Assembly (NCBI GenBank): GCA_905236545.1
Contig: CAJOQO010000274.1
Span: forward strand, 1 to 7,284
Length of the DNA stretch: 7,284 nt
Direction: 5' to 3'
From: an uncultured Lachnospiraceae bacterium
Lineage (GTDB): Bacteria; Bacillota; Clostridia; Lachnospirales; Lachnospiraceae
A program made the position numbers and the translations under genes. Within the stretch, counting starts at the first letter, position 1, and each line of letters begins with the position of its first letter. This document shows, in pieces, positions 1 to 5,581 of this stretch. The notes beneath the pieces were generated by a model. It did not search any database. It was given only the letters and a program-made list of their open reading frames with translations, and was not told where the DNA came from.

Positions 1-1056
1 ACGGTCTTTTTGATGGCAGGACTTCAGGGCGCCGGCAAGACGACAACCTGCGCCAAGCTGGCGGCCAGGCTGCGCAGCAGGGGACGCAAGCCGCTGATCG
101 CGGCCTGCGATATTTACCGCCCGGCAGCCATCAGGCAGCTGCAGGTCAGCGCGGAAAAGGTGAAGGTTCCGGTCTTTGAGATGGGAACGCAGACGCCTCC
201 GCCACAGATCGCCGAAGAAGCGGTTGCCTATGCGAAAGAGAACGGATTCAATGTCCTTCTTCTGGATACGGCCGGCCGCCTGCAGATCGACGATTCGATG
301 ATGGAAGAGCTTCAGGAGATCCGGAGAAGAGTCGATGTGGATGAAGCGATTCTGGTTGTCGATGCCATGACCGGCCAGGAGGCTGTCAACGTGGCGTCCA
401 CCTTCGAGGAAAAGATCGGGATCGACGGTGTCATCCTGACAAAGCTCGACGGCGACACAAGAGGCGGCGCCGCGCTTTCGATCCGTGCCGCCTGCGGCAA
501 GCCGATTCTGTTTGTCGGCATGGGTGAGAAGTCGGATGATCTCGAGCAGTTCTATCCTGAGCGGATGAGCTCCAGGATCCTGGGCATGGGCGATGTCATG
601 AGCCTGATCGAAAAAGCGCAGGAGAACCTGAACGAAGAGCGCGCCAGGGAGATGGAAACGAAGCTCAGGAAGGCTTCCTTCGGCTTCGATGATTATCTGG
701 AATCCATGTCCCAGATGAAGAAGATGGGCGGGATGAGTTCGGTTCTGCAGATGCTGCCCGGCATGGGCGGCAGCCAGCTGTCCCAGCTTGAGGATCAGAT
801 CGATGAGAGCCAGATGGCGCGCACCGAGGCGATCATCCTCTCGATGACGCCGAAGGAGCGGGCGAATCCTGACCTGCTCAATCAGTCCCGGAAGATCCGG
901 ATCGCAAAGGGAGCAGGCGTGGACATCAGCGAGGTCAACAAGCTGGTAAAGCAGTTTGACCAGGCCAGAAAGCTCATGAAGCAGTTTGGCGGCAAGCTGG
1001 GCGGAAAACGCCGGGGCGGTTTCCGGCTTCCCTTCGGCTCGGGCGGTCTGTTTTAA
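1..1056 (+). CDS. ffh: Signal recognition particle protein Ffh (5'-truncated by window edge)
   Basis: This is the GTPase subunit of the signal recognition particle. With 4.5S/6S RNA it binds signal sequences of nascent chains and delivers ribosomes to the FtsY receptor at the membrane. The frame is open from base 1, so the apparent TTG/ATG starts at 10 and 13 are internal. About 100 residues (the N domain) are missing from the family's usual ~450. Counting codons from base 1, the G domain shows the P-loop GLQGAGKT (7-14), DIYRPAAIRQL just after residue 35, DTAGR (89-93), TKLDGDTRGG (147-156) and GMGEK (173-177). The Met-rich M domain begins near residue 198, with a flexible Met-rich finger loop (MKKMGGMSS). 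The SRP-RNA-binding helix motif is SRKIRIAKGAG (296-306), where the usual GSG is GAG. The basic C-terminus RRGGFRLPF is typical of clostridial Ffh. The neighbour rpsP is standard Firmicutes context. Confidence 0.97.
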   Translation, partial: TVFLMAGLQGAGKTTTCAKLAARLRSRGRKPLIAACDIYRPAAIRQLQVSAEKVKVPVFEMGTQTPPPQIAEEAVAYAKENGFNVLLLDTAGRLQIDDSMMEELQEIRRRVDVDEAILVVDAMTGQEAVNVASTFEEKIGIDGVILTKLDGDTRGGAALSIRAACGKPILFVGMGEKSDDLEQFYPERMSSRILGMGDVMSLIEKAQENLNEERAREMETKLRKASFGFDDYLESMSQMKKMGGMSSVLQMLPGMGGSQLSQLEDQIDESQMARTEAIILSMTPKERANPDLLNQSRKIRIAKGAGVDISEVNKLVKQFDQARKLMKQFGGKLGGKRRGGFRLPFGSGGLF

Positions 1057-1151
1057 GAAAGCACGAACCGGATCAGCGTTTCCGGAACCTTGCGCCGGCA
1101 CAATGGCAGCTTCAACACACAGGTAACTGTCCGGCACGAATCAGTCAAACA

Positions 1152-1199
1152 GGATTGAGACGGTACCCCCGGCGGATCCGGGTGCCGGCCGGATTGAGA
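1152..1199 (+). promoter_or_regulatory. Hairpin bracketed by 9-bp direct repeats in the ffh-rpsP gap
   Basis: The 240 bases between ffh and rpsP contain no supportable gene. Bases 1161-1168 (CGGTACCC) can pair with 1180-1187 (GGGTGCCG) as an 8-bp stem with one G-T wobble and an 11-base loop. The sequence GGATTGAGA occurs exactly at 1152-1160, directly before the stem, and again at 1191-1199, three bases after it. No T tract follows, so this is not an intrinsic terminator. A weaker 5-bp stem (1068-1072 with 1081-1085) lies just after the ffh stop. I found no convincing -35/-10 pair in the gap. A role in rpsP leader control or RNA processing is only an inference. Confidence 0.3.
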
Positions 1200-1281
1200 T
1201 AGATGATTATGCCGCAGGCCTCTTTAAGAGAGAACTGGCTTTGGGCGTTGTAATCATAGAAGAATTCATGAAACAGATTTC

Positions 1282-1287
1282 AGGAGG
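1282..1287 (+). promoter_or_regulatory. Shine-Dalgarno site of rpsP
   Basis: AGGAGG lies nine bases before the ATG at 1297. It is a near-perfect match to the 16S 3' end and fits a highly expressed ribosomal protein gene. It selects this ATG over the in-frame-unrelated ATG at 1268. Confidence 0.85.
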
Positions 1288-1296
1288 AACAGATTC

Positions 1297-1542
1297 ATGG
1301 CAGTAAAGATGAGACTTAGAAGAACCGGAAAAAAGAAGGCGCCTTTTTATCGCATCGTCGTAGCGGATTCCAGATCTCCGCGTGACGGACGCTGCATTGC
1401 CGAGCTTGGAACCTATGATCCGAATCAGGATCCGAGCGTTTTCCGCATTGATGAGGAAGAAGCGAAGAAGTGGCTTGCCAACGGAGCGCAGCCGACCGCA
1501 GTTGTTGCGAAGCTTCTGAAGCTGGCTGGAATTGAAAAATAA
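1297..1542 (+). CDS. rpsP: 30S ribosomal protein S16
   Basis: S16 is a primary-binding 30S protein that contacts 16S rRNA in the 5' and central domains and stabilises assembly. The 81-residue product has the usual length and the complete family signature: the N-terminal stretch [19 protein letters not shown], then [12 protein letters not shown], an LGTYDP segment, and the C-terminal [12 protein letters not shown] helix region. It begins at ATG behind a strong AGGAGG. Only 14 bases separate it from khpA, so the two are surely co-transcribed. The nearest upstream gene is ffh, 240 bases away. Whether rpsP has its own promoter in that gap could not be decided by eye. Confidence 0.98.
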   Translation: MAVKMRLRRTGKKKAPFYRIVVADSRSPRDGRCIAELGTYDPNQDPSVFRIDEEEAKKWLANGAQPTAVVAKLLKLAGIEK

Positions 1543-1556
1543 AAAAGGGAGATCGA

Positions 1557-1787
1557 ATGAGAGAGTTAGTAGAAACCATTGCAAAAGCTCTTGTCGAACA
1601 CCCGGATGAAGTTGTTGTCACACAGAAAGCCAGCGGGAGATCCGTGCTGATCGAGCTGCAGGTTTCCCCTTCTGATATGGGGAAGGTCATAGGAAAGCAG
1701 GGGAGAATCGCGAAGGCGATCCGGTCCGTGGTGAAAGCCGCTGCTTCCAGGGACGACAAGAAAGTGATCATCGACATTGTTGAGTAA
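1557..1787 (+). CDS. khpA: KH-domain RNA-binding protein KhpA (YlqC family)
   Basis: This is a small single-KH-domain RNA-binding protein. In other Firmicutes KhpA pairs with KhpB (EloR/Jag) and influences cell elongation and division, probably by binding many RNAs. The 76-residue product is the normal length for the family and is essentially all KH fold: beta strands around VLIELQVS (30-37), the GxxG loop GKQG (46-49) within VIGKQGRIAKAI, a helix RSVVKAAAS, and a final strand KKVIIDIVE. The start ATG is preceded by GGGAG (1547-1551) with five bases of spacing. Its position between rpsP and rimM is the conserved Firmicutes location. The gene is named from family and context, and the cell-shape role is not visible in the sequence. 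Confidence 0.95.
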   Translation: MRELVETIAKALVEHPDEVVVTQKASGRSVLIELQVSPSDMGKVIGKQGRIAKAIRSVVKAAASRDDKKVIIDIVE

Positions 1788-1802
1788 TACGTGATGACCT
1801 GG

Positions 1803-1847
1803 ACCCGCCGCCGCCGGATCTGACGGCAAGGCGGGTTTCTCATATTT
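1803..1847 (+). terminator. Terminator/attenuator-like hairpin between khpA and rimM
   Basis: ACCCGCC (1803-1809) pairs with GGCGGGT (1830-1836) as a 7-bp GC-rich stem. Inside it, GCCG (1813-1816) pairs with CGGC (1824-1827) around a seven-base loop. The T-rich but interrupted tail TTTCTCATATTT follows. This resembles an intrinsic terminator with a weak U tract, so partial read-through is likely because rimM begins only eight bases after the tail. The only purine-rich stretch near the rimM start, AAGGCGGG (1828-1835), is buried in the 3' arm. An RNA-processing or translational-control role is an alternative. Confidence 0.45.
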
Positions 1848-1854
1848 CTGGCTT

Positions 1855-2376
1855 ATGGAAGAATATCTGAAGATCGGAAGCATCGTGTCGACACACGCGC
1901 TCAGGGGTGAGGTGAAAGTTTACCCCACCACAGAGGATGTGAGACGGTATGATGACCTTGATAAAGTGTATATTGATTCCTTTTCGGGAAAGGAATGTCT
2001 GAGAGTTGAGCGCGTACGTTATTTTAAGAATCTCGTGATCGTGAAGTTTCATTCGCTGGACCGGATCGAGGATGTGGAGCGCCTGATTAAGAAGGATCTT
2101 TTTGTATCCAGAGAGGATGCCATTCCCCTTGGTGAGAATGAATTCTTTATCTGCGATGTGATCGGCCTGAAGACGGTAACGGACGATGGCCGGGAGCTGG
2201 GATATGTGAAGGATGTGATGGAAACCGGTGCGAATGACGTTTACATCATATCGAAGAAGAATGATCCGAAGGCGGAGCTGCTTCTTCCTGCCATCAGGGA
2301 TGTGATCCTGAAGATCAGTCCGGAGGAAGGCTTGATGACGGTTCATATGCTTCCGGGGCTTGAGGACCTGACATGA
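1855..2376 (+). CDS. rimM: Ribosome maturation factor RimM (16S rRNA processing protein)
   Basis: RimM binds S19 in the 30S head and helps 16S rRNA processing and 3' domain assembly. The 173-residue product matches the usual ~165-180. The N-terminal RimM beta-barrel domain (about 1-86) opens with YLKIGSIVSTHALRGEVKVYP and contains the RIEDVERLIKKDLFV segment. The C-terminal PRC-barrel domain (about 94-170) contains ENEFFICDVIGL, the ETGANDVY turn and the LLPAI motif. The start at 1855 is fixed by homology: a stop at 1792 and no in-frame ATG, GTG or TTG between them leave no earlier start. Unusually for this locus, no Shine-Dalgarno site stands at normal spacing (the preceding bases are TTTCTGGCTT). 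The stop codon overlaps the next start as ATGA (2373-2376), implying translational coupling to the downstream envelope gene. Confidence 0.96.
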   Translation: MEEYLKIGSIVSTHALRGEVKVYPTTEDVRRYDDLDKVYIDSFSGKECLRVERVRYFKNLVIVKFHSLDRIEDVERLIKKDLFVSREDAIPLGENEFFICDVIGLKTVTDDGRELGYVKDVMETGANDVYIISKKNDPKAELLLPAIRDVILKISPEEGLMTVHMLPGLEDLT

Positions 2377-4298
2377 AGAGGGATCAGACAGAGGAAAGAA
2401 CAGGAGAGCCTGCAGGAAGGAAGTCTTTTGGGAAGAGAGCGGCAACCGTCGTGCTCTGCATCCTGCTGACGGCGTCGGTTCTGACCGGCAGGACGCTTGG
2501 ATGGGTGATGAGCCAGGTTCACGTGAATCTGGATGAGATCCTGTATACGCTCAGACATCCGGTCAACGGGACGGACGAAGGGATCATCCGGAGCATTCTC
2601 CTGTATGCCGCGCTTCCTGCCCTGGCGGTGCTGTTTGCGGTTCTTTCCCTCAGACTGATTCTGGACAGATGGGGACAGGGAAGATGGAGCCGGACTGCCG
2701 CGCGCTTTCTCCTGCCGGTTCTGACAGGCGTGTGCGCGGTGTATTGCGCGTTCAGCGTCGGACGGTTCTGGGTCAGGCTCGATATCGGCGCGTACCTGAA
2801 AAACGCAGGCCAGGGATCCACCTGGATCGAGGATCACTATGTGGATCCGTCCGGCGTATCCATCACTTTTCCGGAGAAGAAGCGGAATCTGATCTTTCTG
2901 TATCTGGAATCCATGGAGGTTTCCTACAGTGACCAGGCTTCAGGCGGGATCTTCGAGGAGAATTACATCCCGAATCTGACAGCGCTTTCCGGACAGGCGC
3001 TTGACTTTCGCGGCTCCTCCGGCAGGAAGCTGAACGGCGCGTCATCCTGGAAATATACGACCTGGACAATGGGCGGCATGTTTGCGGCGACGAGCGGGCT
3101 TCCTCTGAAGATCCCGATCGAATCGAAGGGCGTCGATACCAACTATATGAGCACGCAGGAGTCCTTCTTTCCGAATATCACGACACTGGGGGATATCCTG
3201 GAGAAGCAGGGCTATGAAAATGACCTGCTGATCGGATCTGACGCCACTTTCGGCGGAAGGCGCCTGTACTTTTCCACGCATGGCAGCTACAGCTTCTATG
3301 ATTATAACCATTACTCCGAAGACGGAGAGCTTCCGGCGGGATATAAGGTCTTCTGGGGATTCGAGGACGAGAAGCTGTTTGACTTCGCGAAGAAGCGCCT
3401 GAAGGAACTGTCCGGGGCGAAGAAGCCGTTTAACCTGACGATGCTGACGGTCGATACGCATTATCCCAAAGGATATACCTGCCGGCTGTGTGAGGATACC
3501 TATGACAGCTCCTACGCGAACGCAATTGCCTGCTCGGACAGGCAGGTGAGCGCATTCCTGAAATGGTGCATGAAGCAGGACTGGTATGAGGACACCGCGA
3601 TCGTCGTTTCGGGCGATCATCCGACGATGGCAACCTTCTGCGACGGCGCTGCAAAGGATTATGTCCGGAAGGTCTATACGGCGTATCTGAATCCGGCAAA
3701 GAAGCCGGTGCGCGATGAGTGGCGCGAGTACGCGACGGTTGACCATTTCCCGACAACGCTTTCCGCGCTGGGCGCCGAGATCGCGGGAGGAAGGCTGGGA
3801 CTTGGAACCGATCTGTTTTCCGGTCAGGATACCCTGACGGAGATAACGGGAAGAGCTCAGATCGATGCGGAACTGTCGAAATCATCGGAGTGGATGGAGC
3901 AGCAGTCCCGTGTGGAGCCTCTGACAGCCGATATCACCTACGATCCCTACGATGAGGTGAATCACAGACTGTCCTTCACGATCCGGAATGTGTCGAGCAG
4001 CAAGGTGGACGGATTCCGCTGCTGCATGAAGATGTACGGCTACCGCAGGGGATCCGCCTCTGACTATATCGAATGGATCAGCGCGAAGGAGACCGAAAAG
4101 GGCGTCTGGAGAGCGCAGTGGGATCTTCCGACAGATCAGGCTTACGAGGGGATCGTAAAGCTCCAGCCCACCAGCATGGTGGACGGAGCCAGAAGCAGTG
4201 TGCTGGATCTTCATTACTATCATATGAAATATGACGCGGGCGGCGGGAACTGTGAATGGTATGAGTGCGATTCCCGCGGAAAGCCGCTGGAGGGTTGA
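2373..4298 (+). CDS. LTA synthase / MdoB-like membrane sulfatase-fold phosphoglycerol transferase
   Basis: This is a membrane-anchored alkaline-phosphatase/sulfatase-fold enzyme, predicted to move phosphoglycerol (or a similar phosphate head group) from a lipid to an extracellular glycan or lipid. The start ATG overlaps the rimM stop, and GAGGA (2362-2366) lies six bases upstream. Three hydrophobic segments (about 22-46, 70-97 and 108-133) precede the extracytoplasmic catalytic domain. Metal and nucleophile positions are visible: Glu179 in IFLYLESME, the Thr-rich YTTWTMGGM (228-236) with Thr232 the best nucleophile candidate, Asp361/His363 in TVDTHYPKG, and Asp415/His416 in VVSGDHPTM. VDHFPTTLSALG (456-467) is the usual late sulfatase motif. 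The TTWTMGG...SGLPL pattern resembles MdoB/OpgB more than LtaS. Residues from about 515 to 641 form an extra C-terminal region of alternating polar/aromatic character, probably beta-rich, with unknown role. The exact substrate cannot be told from sequence. Confidence 0.88.
   Translation: MKRDQTEERTGEPAGRKSFGKRAATVVLCILLTASVLTGRTLGWVMSQVHVNLDEILYTLRHPVNGTDEGIIRSILLYAALPALAVLFAVLSLRLILDRWGQGRWSRTAARFLLPVLTGVCAVYCAFSVGRFWVRLDIGAYLKNAGQGSTWIEDHYVDPSGVSITFPEKKRNLIFLYLESMEVSYSDQASGGIFEENYIPNLTALSGQALDFRGSSGRKLNGASSWKYTTWTMGGMFAATSGLPLKIPIESKGVDTNYMSTQESFFPNITTLGDILEKQGYENDLLIGSDATFGGRRLYFSTHGSYSFYDYNHYSEDGELPAGYKVFWGFEDEKLFDFAKKRLKELSGAKKPFNLTMLTVDTHYPKGYTCRLCEDTYDSSYANAIACSDRQVSAFLKWCMKQDWYEDTAIVVSGDHPTMATFCDGAAKDYVRKVYTAYLNPAKKPVRDEWREYATVDHFPTTLSALGAEIAGGRLGLGTDLFSGQDTLTEITGRAQIDAELSKSSEWMEQQSRVEPLTADITYDPYDEVNHRLSFTIRNVSSSKVDGFRCCMKMYGYRRGSASDYIEWISAKETEKGVWRAQWDLPTDQAYEGIVKLQPTSMVDGARSSVLDLHYYHMKYDAGGGNCEWYECDSRGKPLEG
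4289..4294 (+). promoter_or_regulatory. Shine-Dalgarno site that sets the trmD TTG start
   Basis: GGAGGG lies inside the last codons of the upstream transferase gene, nine bases before TTG 4304. It supports the TTG start over the in-frame ATG at 4265, which would add 13 residues unlike any TrmD N-terminus. Its placement inside the upstream gene implies coupled translation. Confidence 0.75.
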
Positions 4299-4303
4299 CA
4301 GAG

Positions 4304-5164
4304 TTGAACTTTCATGTCCTGACATTGTTTCCCGGGATGATCGAGGCCGCATTTATGACCAGCATCACGGGAAGGGCGGCCGGAAAAGGCCTCCTGACCC
4401 TGAACGCGGTCAATATCCGCGACTTTGCACAGGAGAGGCGAAAAGGCCGGATCGATGACTATTCCTACGGAGGAGGCGCCGGCATGATCATGCAGGCGGA
4501 ACCGGTCTTTTGTGCCTGCGAGGCGGTGATGGAGCAGATCCGTCTGAGACGGGAACAGGAGTGTGCCGGAAACGGAAGCGTTCCGGTATCCTCCGAAGAT
4601 GGCCGCATGCAGGAGGAGAGCTCCGGGAAGCGGATAAGAGTCCTCTTCATGTCCCCGGCGGGGAAGACATTTGACCAGAAGACCGCCAGGGAACTTGCGA
4701 AGGAGGATGATCTGATCTTCCTGTGCGGGCACTATGAAGGGATCGACCAGAGAGTGCTGGATGAGATCGTAACAGATGAGATTTCCATAGGCGATTATGT
4801 CCTGACCGGCGGAGAGCTTCCGGCTCTTGTGGTGATGGATACCGTCGCGAGGCTGGTGGACGGCGTCCTGAGCAATGAAGATTCCGCTCAGACAGAGAGC
4901 TTTATGGGGGACGGCCTGCTGGAATACCCGCAGTATTCCAGACCGGAGGAATGGCACGGAAAAAAGGTGCCGCCGATTCTTCTGTCGGGAGATCACGCGG
5001 CGGTAGACCGGTGGAGAAGAGAACAGTCGCTGATCAGGACCGCGCAGCGCAGACCGGATCTTTGCGCCGGCGCGGTTCTGGATAAAAAGGACCGGAAGTT
5101 TATTGAAAAGGAAGGACTGGAGGAGTACTATGCTGAAACAGCTGAGCATCTACGCGGAGAATAA
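4304..5164 (+). CDS. trmD: tRNA (guanine-N1-)-methyltransferase TrmD
   Basis: TrmD uses S-adenosylmethionine to methylate G37 (m1G37), next to the anticodon of tRNAs reading CUN, CCN and CGG codons, which prevents +1 frameshifting. TTG 4304 gives the canonical N-terminus MNFHVLTLFPGM. SPOUT-fold motifs are clear: DYSYGGGAGMIM (52-63), MSPAGKTFDQ (116-125), LCGHYEGID (140-148, Glu145), the SAM-binding knot SIGDYVLTGGELPA (161-174), Arg183 (equivalent of E. coli Arg154), LLEYPQYSRP (205-214) and VPPILLSGDH (222-231). At the E. coli Asp169 position (EDSF) this protein has Glu198 (TESF). The product is 286 residues, longer than the usual 240-255, owing to about 25 extra hydrophilic residues near 84-109 and a longer C-terminus. 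The gene starts five bases after the transferase stop, and its last 35 bases overlap the ACT-domain gene. Confidence 0.96.
   Translation: MNFHVLTLFPGMIEAAFMTSITGRAAGKGLLTLNAVNIRDFAQERRKGRIDDYSYGGGAGMIMQAEPVFCACEAVMEQIRLRREQECAGNGSVPVSSEDGRMQEESSGKRIRVLFMSPAGKTFDQKTARELAKEDDLIFLCGHYEGIDQRVLDEIVTDEISIGDYVLTGGELPALVVMDTVARLVDGVLSNEDSAQTESFMGDGLLEYPQYSRPEEWHGKKVPPILLSGDHAAVDRWRREQSLIRTAQRRPDLCAGAVLDKKDRKFIEKEGLEEYYAETAEHLRGE
5119..5125 (+). promoter_or_regulatory. Shine-Dalgarno site that sets the ACT-protein start
   Basis: GGAGGAG within the end of trmD is four bases from ATG 5130. It favours this start over the earlier in-frame ATG at 5103, which has no comparable site and would add nine residues (MKRKDWRST) before the first ACT strand. 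Confidence 0.75.
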
Positions 5165-5534
5165 AAAAGGAACACTCGAACAGATCACGGGGATCCTTCT
5201 GGAGCAGAATATTAATATCCTTGGCTCCATGACGGATGACGGAGCGGAATACGGCGTGAACCGGATGGTGGTTTCCAGGCCGGAGGAGGCGTTTGAGTCG
5301 GTAAGGAAAGCCGGCTATATCTGCTCCCTGAAAAACGTGATCGGTGTGGAGGTGGAAGACAGGGTCGGGAACCTGAATTCCCTTCTGAAGACCCTGAATG
5401 AAATGAATGTCAACATTCACTATCTGTATCTGTCCTTTAACAGAGAGTCGGGCCTGCCGATCATGGTTTTTTCCACGGATGACATCTGGGAGGTTGAAAA
5501 CAGTCTGCAGAACCGGGGATACGAGACTGTCTGA
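5130..5534 (+). CDS. Tandem ACT-domain protein (amino-acid-binding regulator-like)
   Basis: This is a small cytoplasmic protein made of two ACT domains and nothing else. The first (about 4-67) opens QLSIYAENKKGTLEQITGIL, with the ligand-loop Gly14. The second (about 71-134) opens GVEVEDRVGNLNSLLKTL, with the corresponding Gly80. Each is followed by a typical INI or VNIHYLYL strand. Stand-alone ACT pairs of this kind (COG4747-like) occur in many Clostridia and are presumed amino-acid sensors, but no reaction or partner is established here. The product is 134 residues if it starts at ATG 5130, right behind GGAGGAG. Its first 35 bases overlap the end of trmD in another frame, so it is probably translated by ribosomes finishing trmD. 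It has no catalytic or DNA-binding domain, so any regulatory effect would need a partner protein. Confidence 0.88.
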   Translation: MLKQLSIYAENKKGTLEQITGILLEQNINILGSMTDDGAEYGVNRMVVSRPEEAFESVRKAGYICSLKNVIGVEVEDRVGNLNSLLKTLNEMNVNIHYLYLSFNRESGLPIMVFSTDDIWEVENSLQNRGYETV

Positions 5535-5569
5535 GGAAGGCGCGGACGGCGGTTCCGGAGTTATGATTT

Positions 5570-5575
5570 GGAGAG
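5570..5575 (+). promoter_or_regulatory. Shine-Dalgarno site that sets the prfC TTG start
   Basis: GGAGAG stands six bases before TTG 5582. An in-frame stop at 5564-5566 rules out any earlier start, and the peptide that follows (MGELRQEIEKRRTFAIISHPD) has the normal RF3 N-terminus, so TTG is the most likely start codon. Confidence 0.75.
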
Positions 5576-5581
5576 AAAACA

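Noticed and set aside
1203..1253. A possible leader peptide of 14-16 residues with two Trp codons close together (ending NWLWAL) before rpsP
   Set aside because: There is no good Shine-Dalgarno site, no alternative terminator/antiterminator pair follows it, and a Trp-attenuation role makes no sense ahead of rpsP.
1127..1306. A 59-codon open frame through the ffh-rpsP gap, ending just inside rpsP
   Set aside because: It has no ATG/GTG/TTG with a Shine-Dalgarno site near its beginning, runs over the hairpin and the rpsP ribosome-binding site, and resembles no known family.
1316..1843. Long minus-strand open frame opposite rpsP and khpA
   Set aside because: It is the antisense shadow of two well-recognised + strand genes and has no ribosome-binding site or family resemblance.
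3042..3746. 234-residue minus-strand open frame inside the transferase gene
   Set aside because: GC-rich codon use makes such antisense frames common; the + strand frame carries all recognisable catalytic motifs.
4265..4303. ATG 4265 as an earlier start for trmD
   Set aside because: It would overlap the transferase gene by 34 bases and add 13 residues foreign to TrmD, whereas TTG 4304 has GGAGGG nine bases before it and gives the canonical N-terminus.
4220..5149. 309-residue minus-strand open frame opposite trmD
   Set aside because: It is the antisense shadow of trmD, with low-complexity composition and no start signal.
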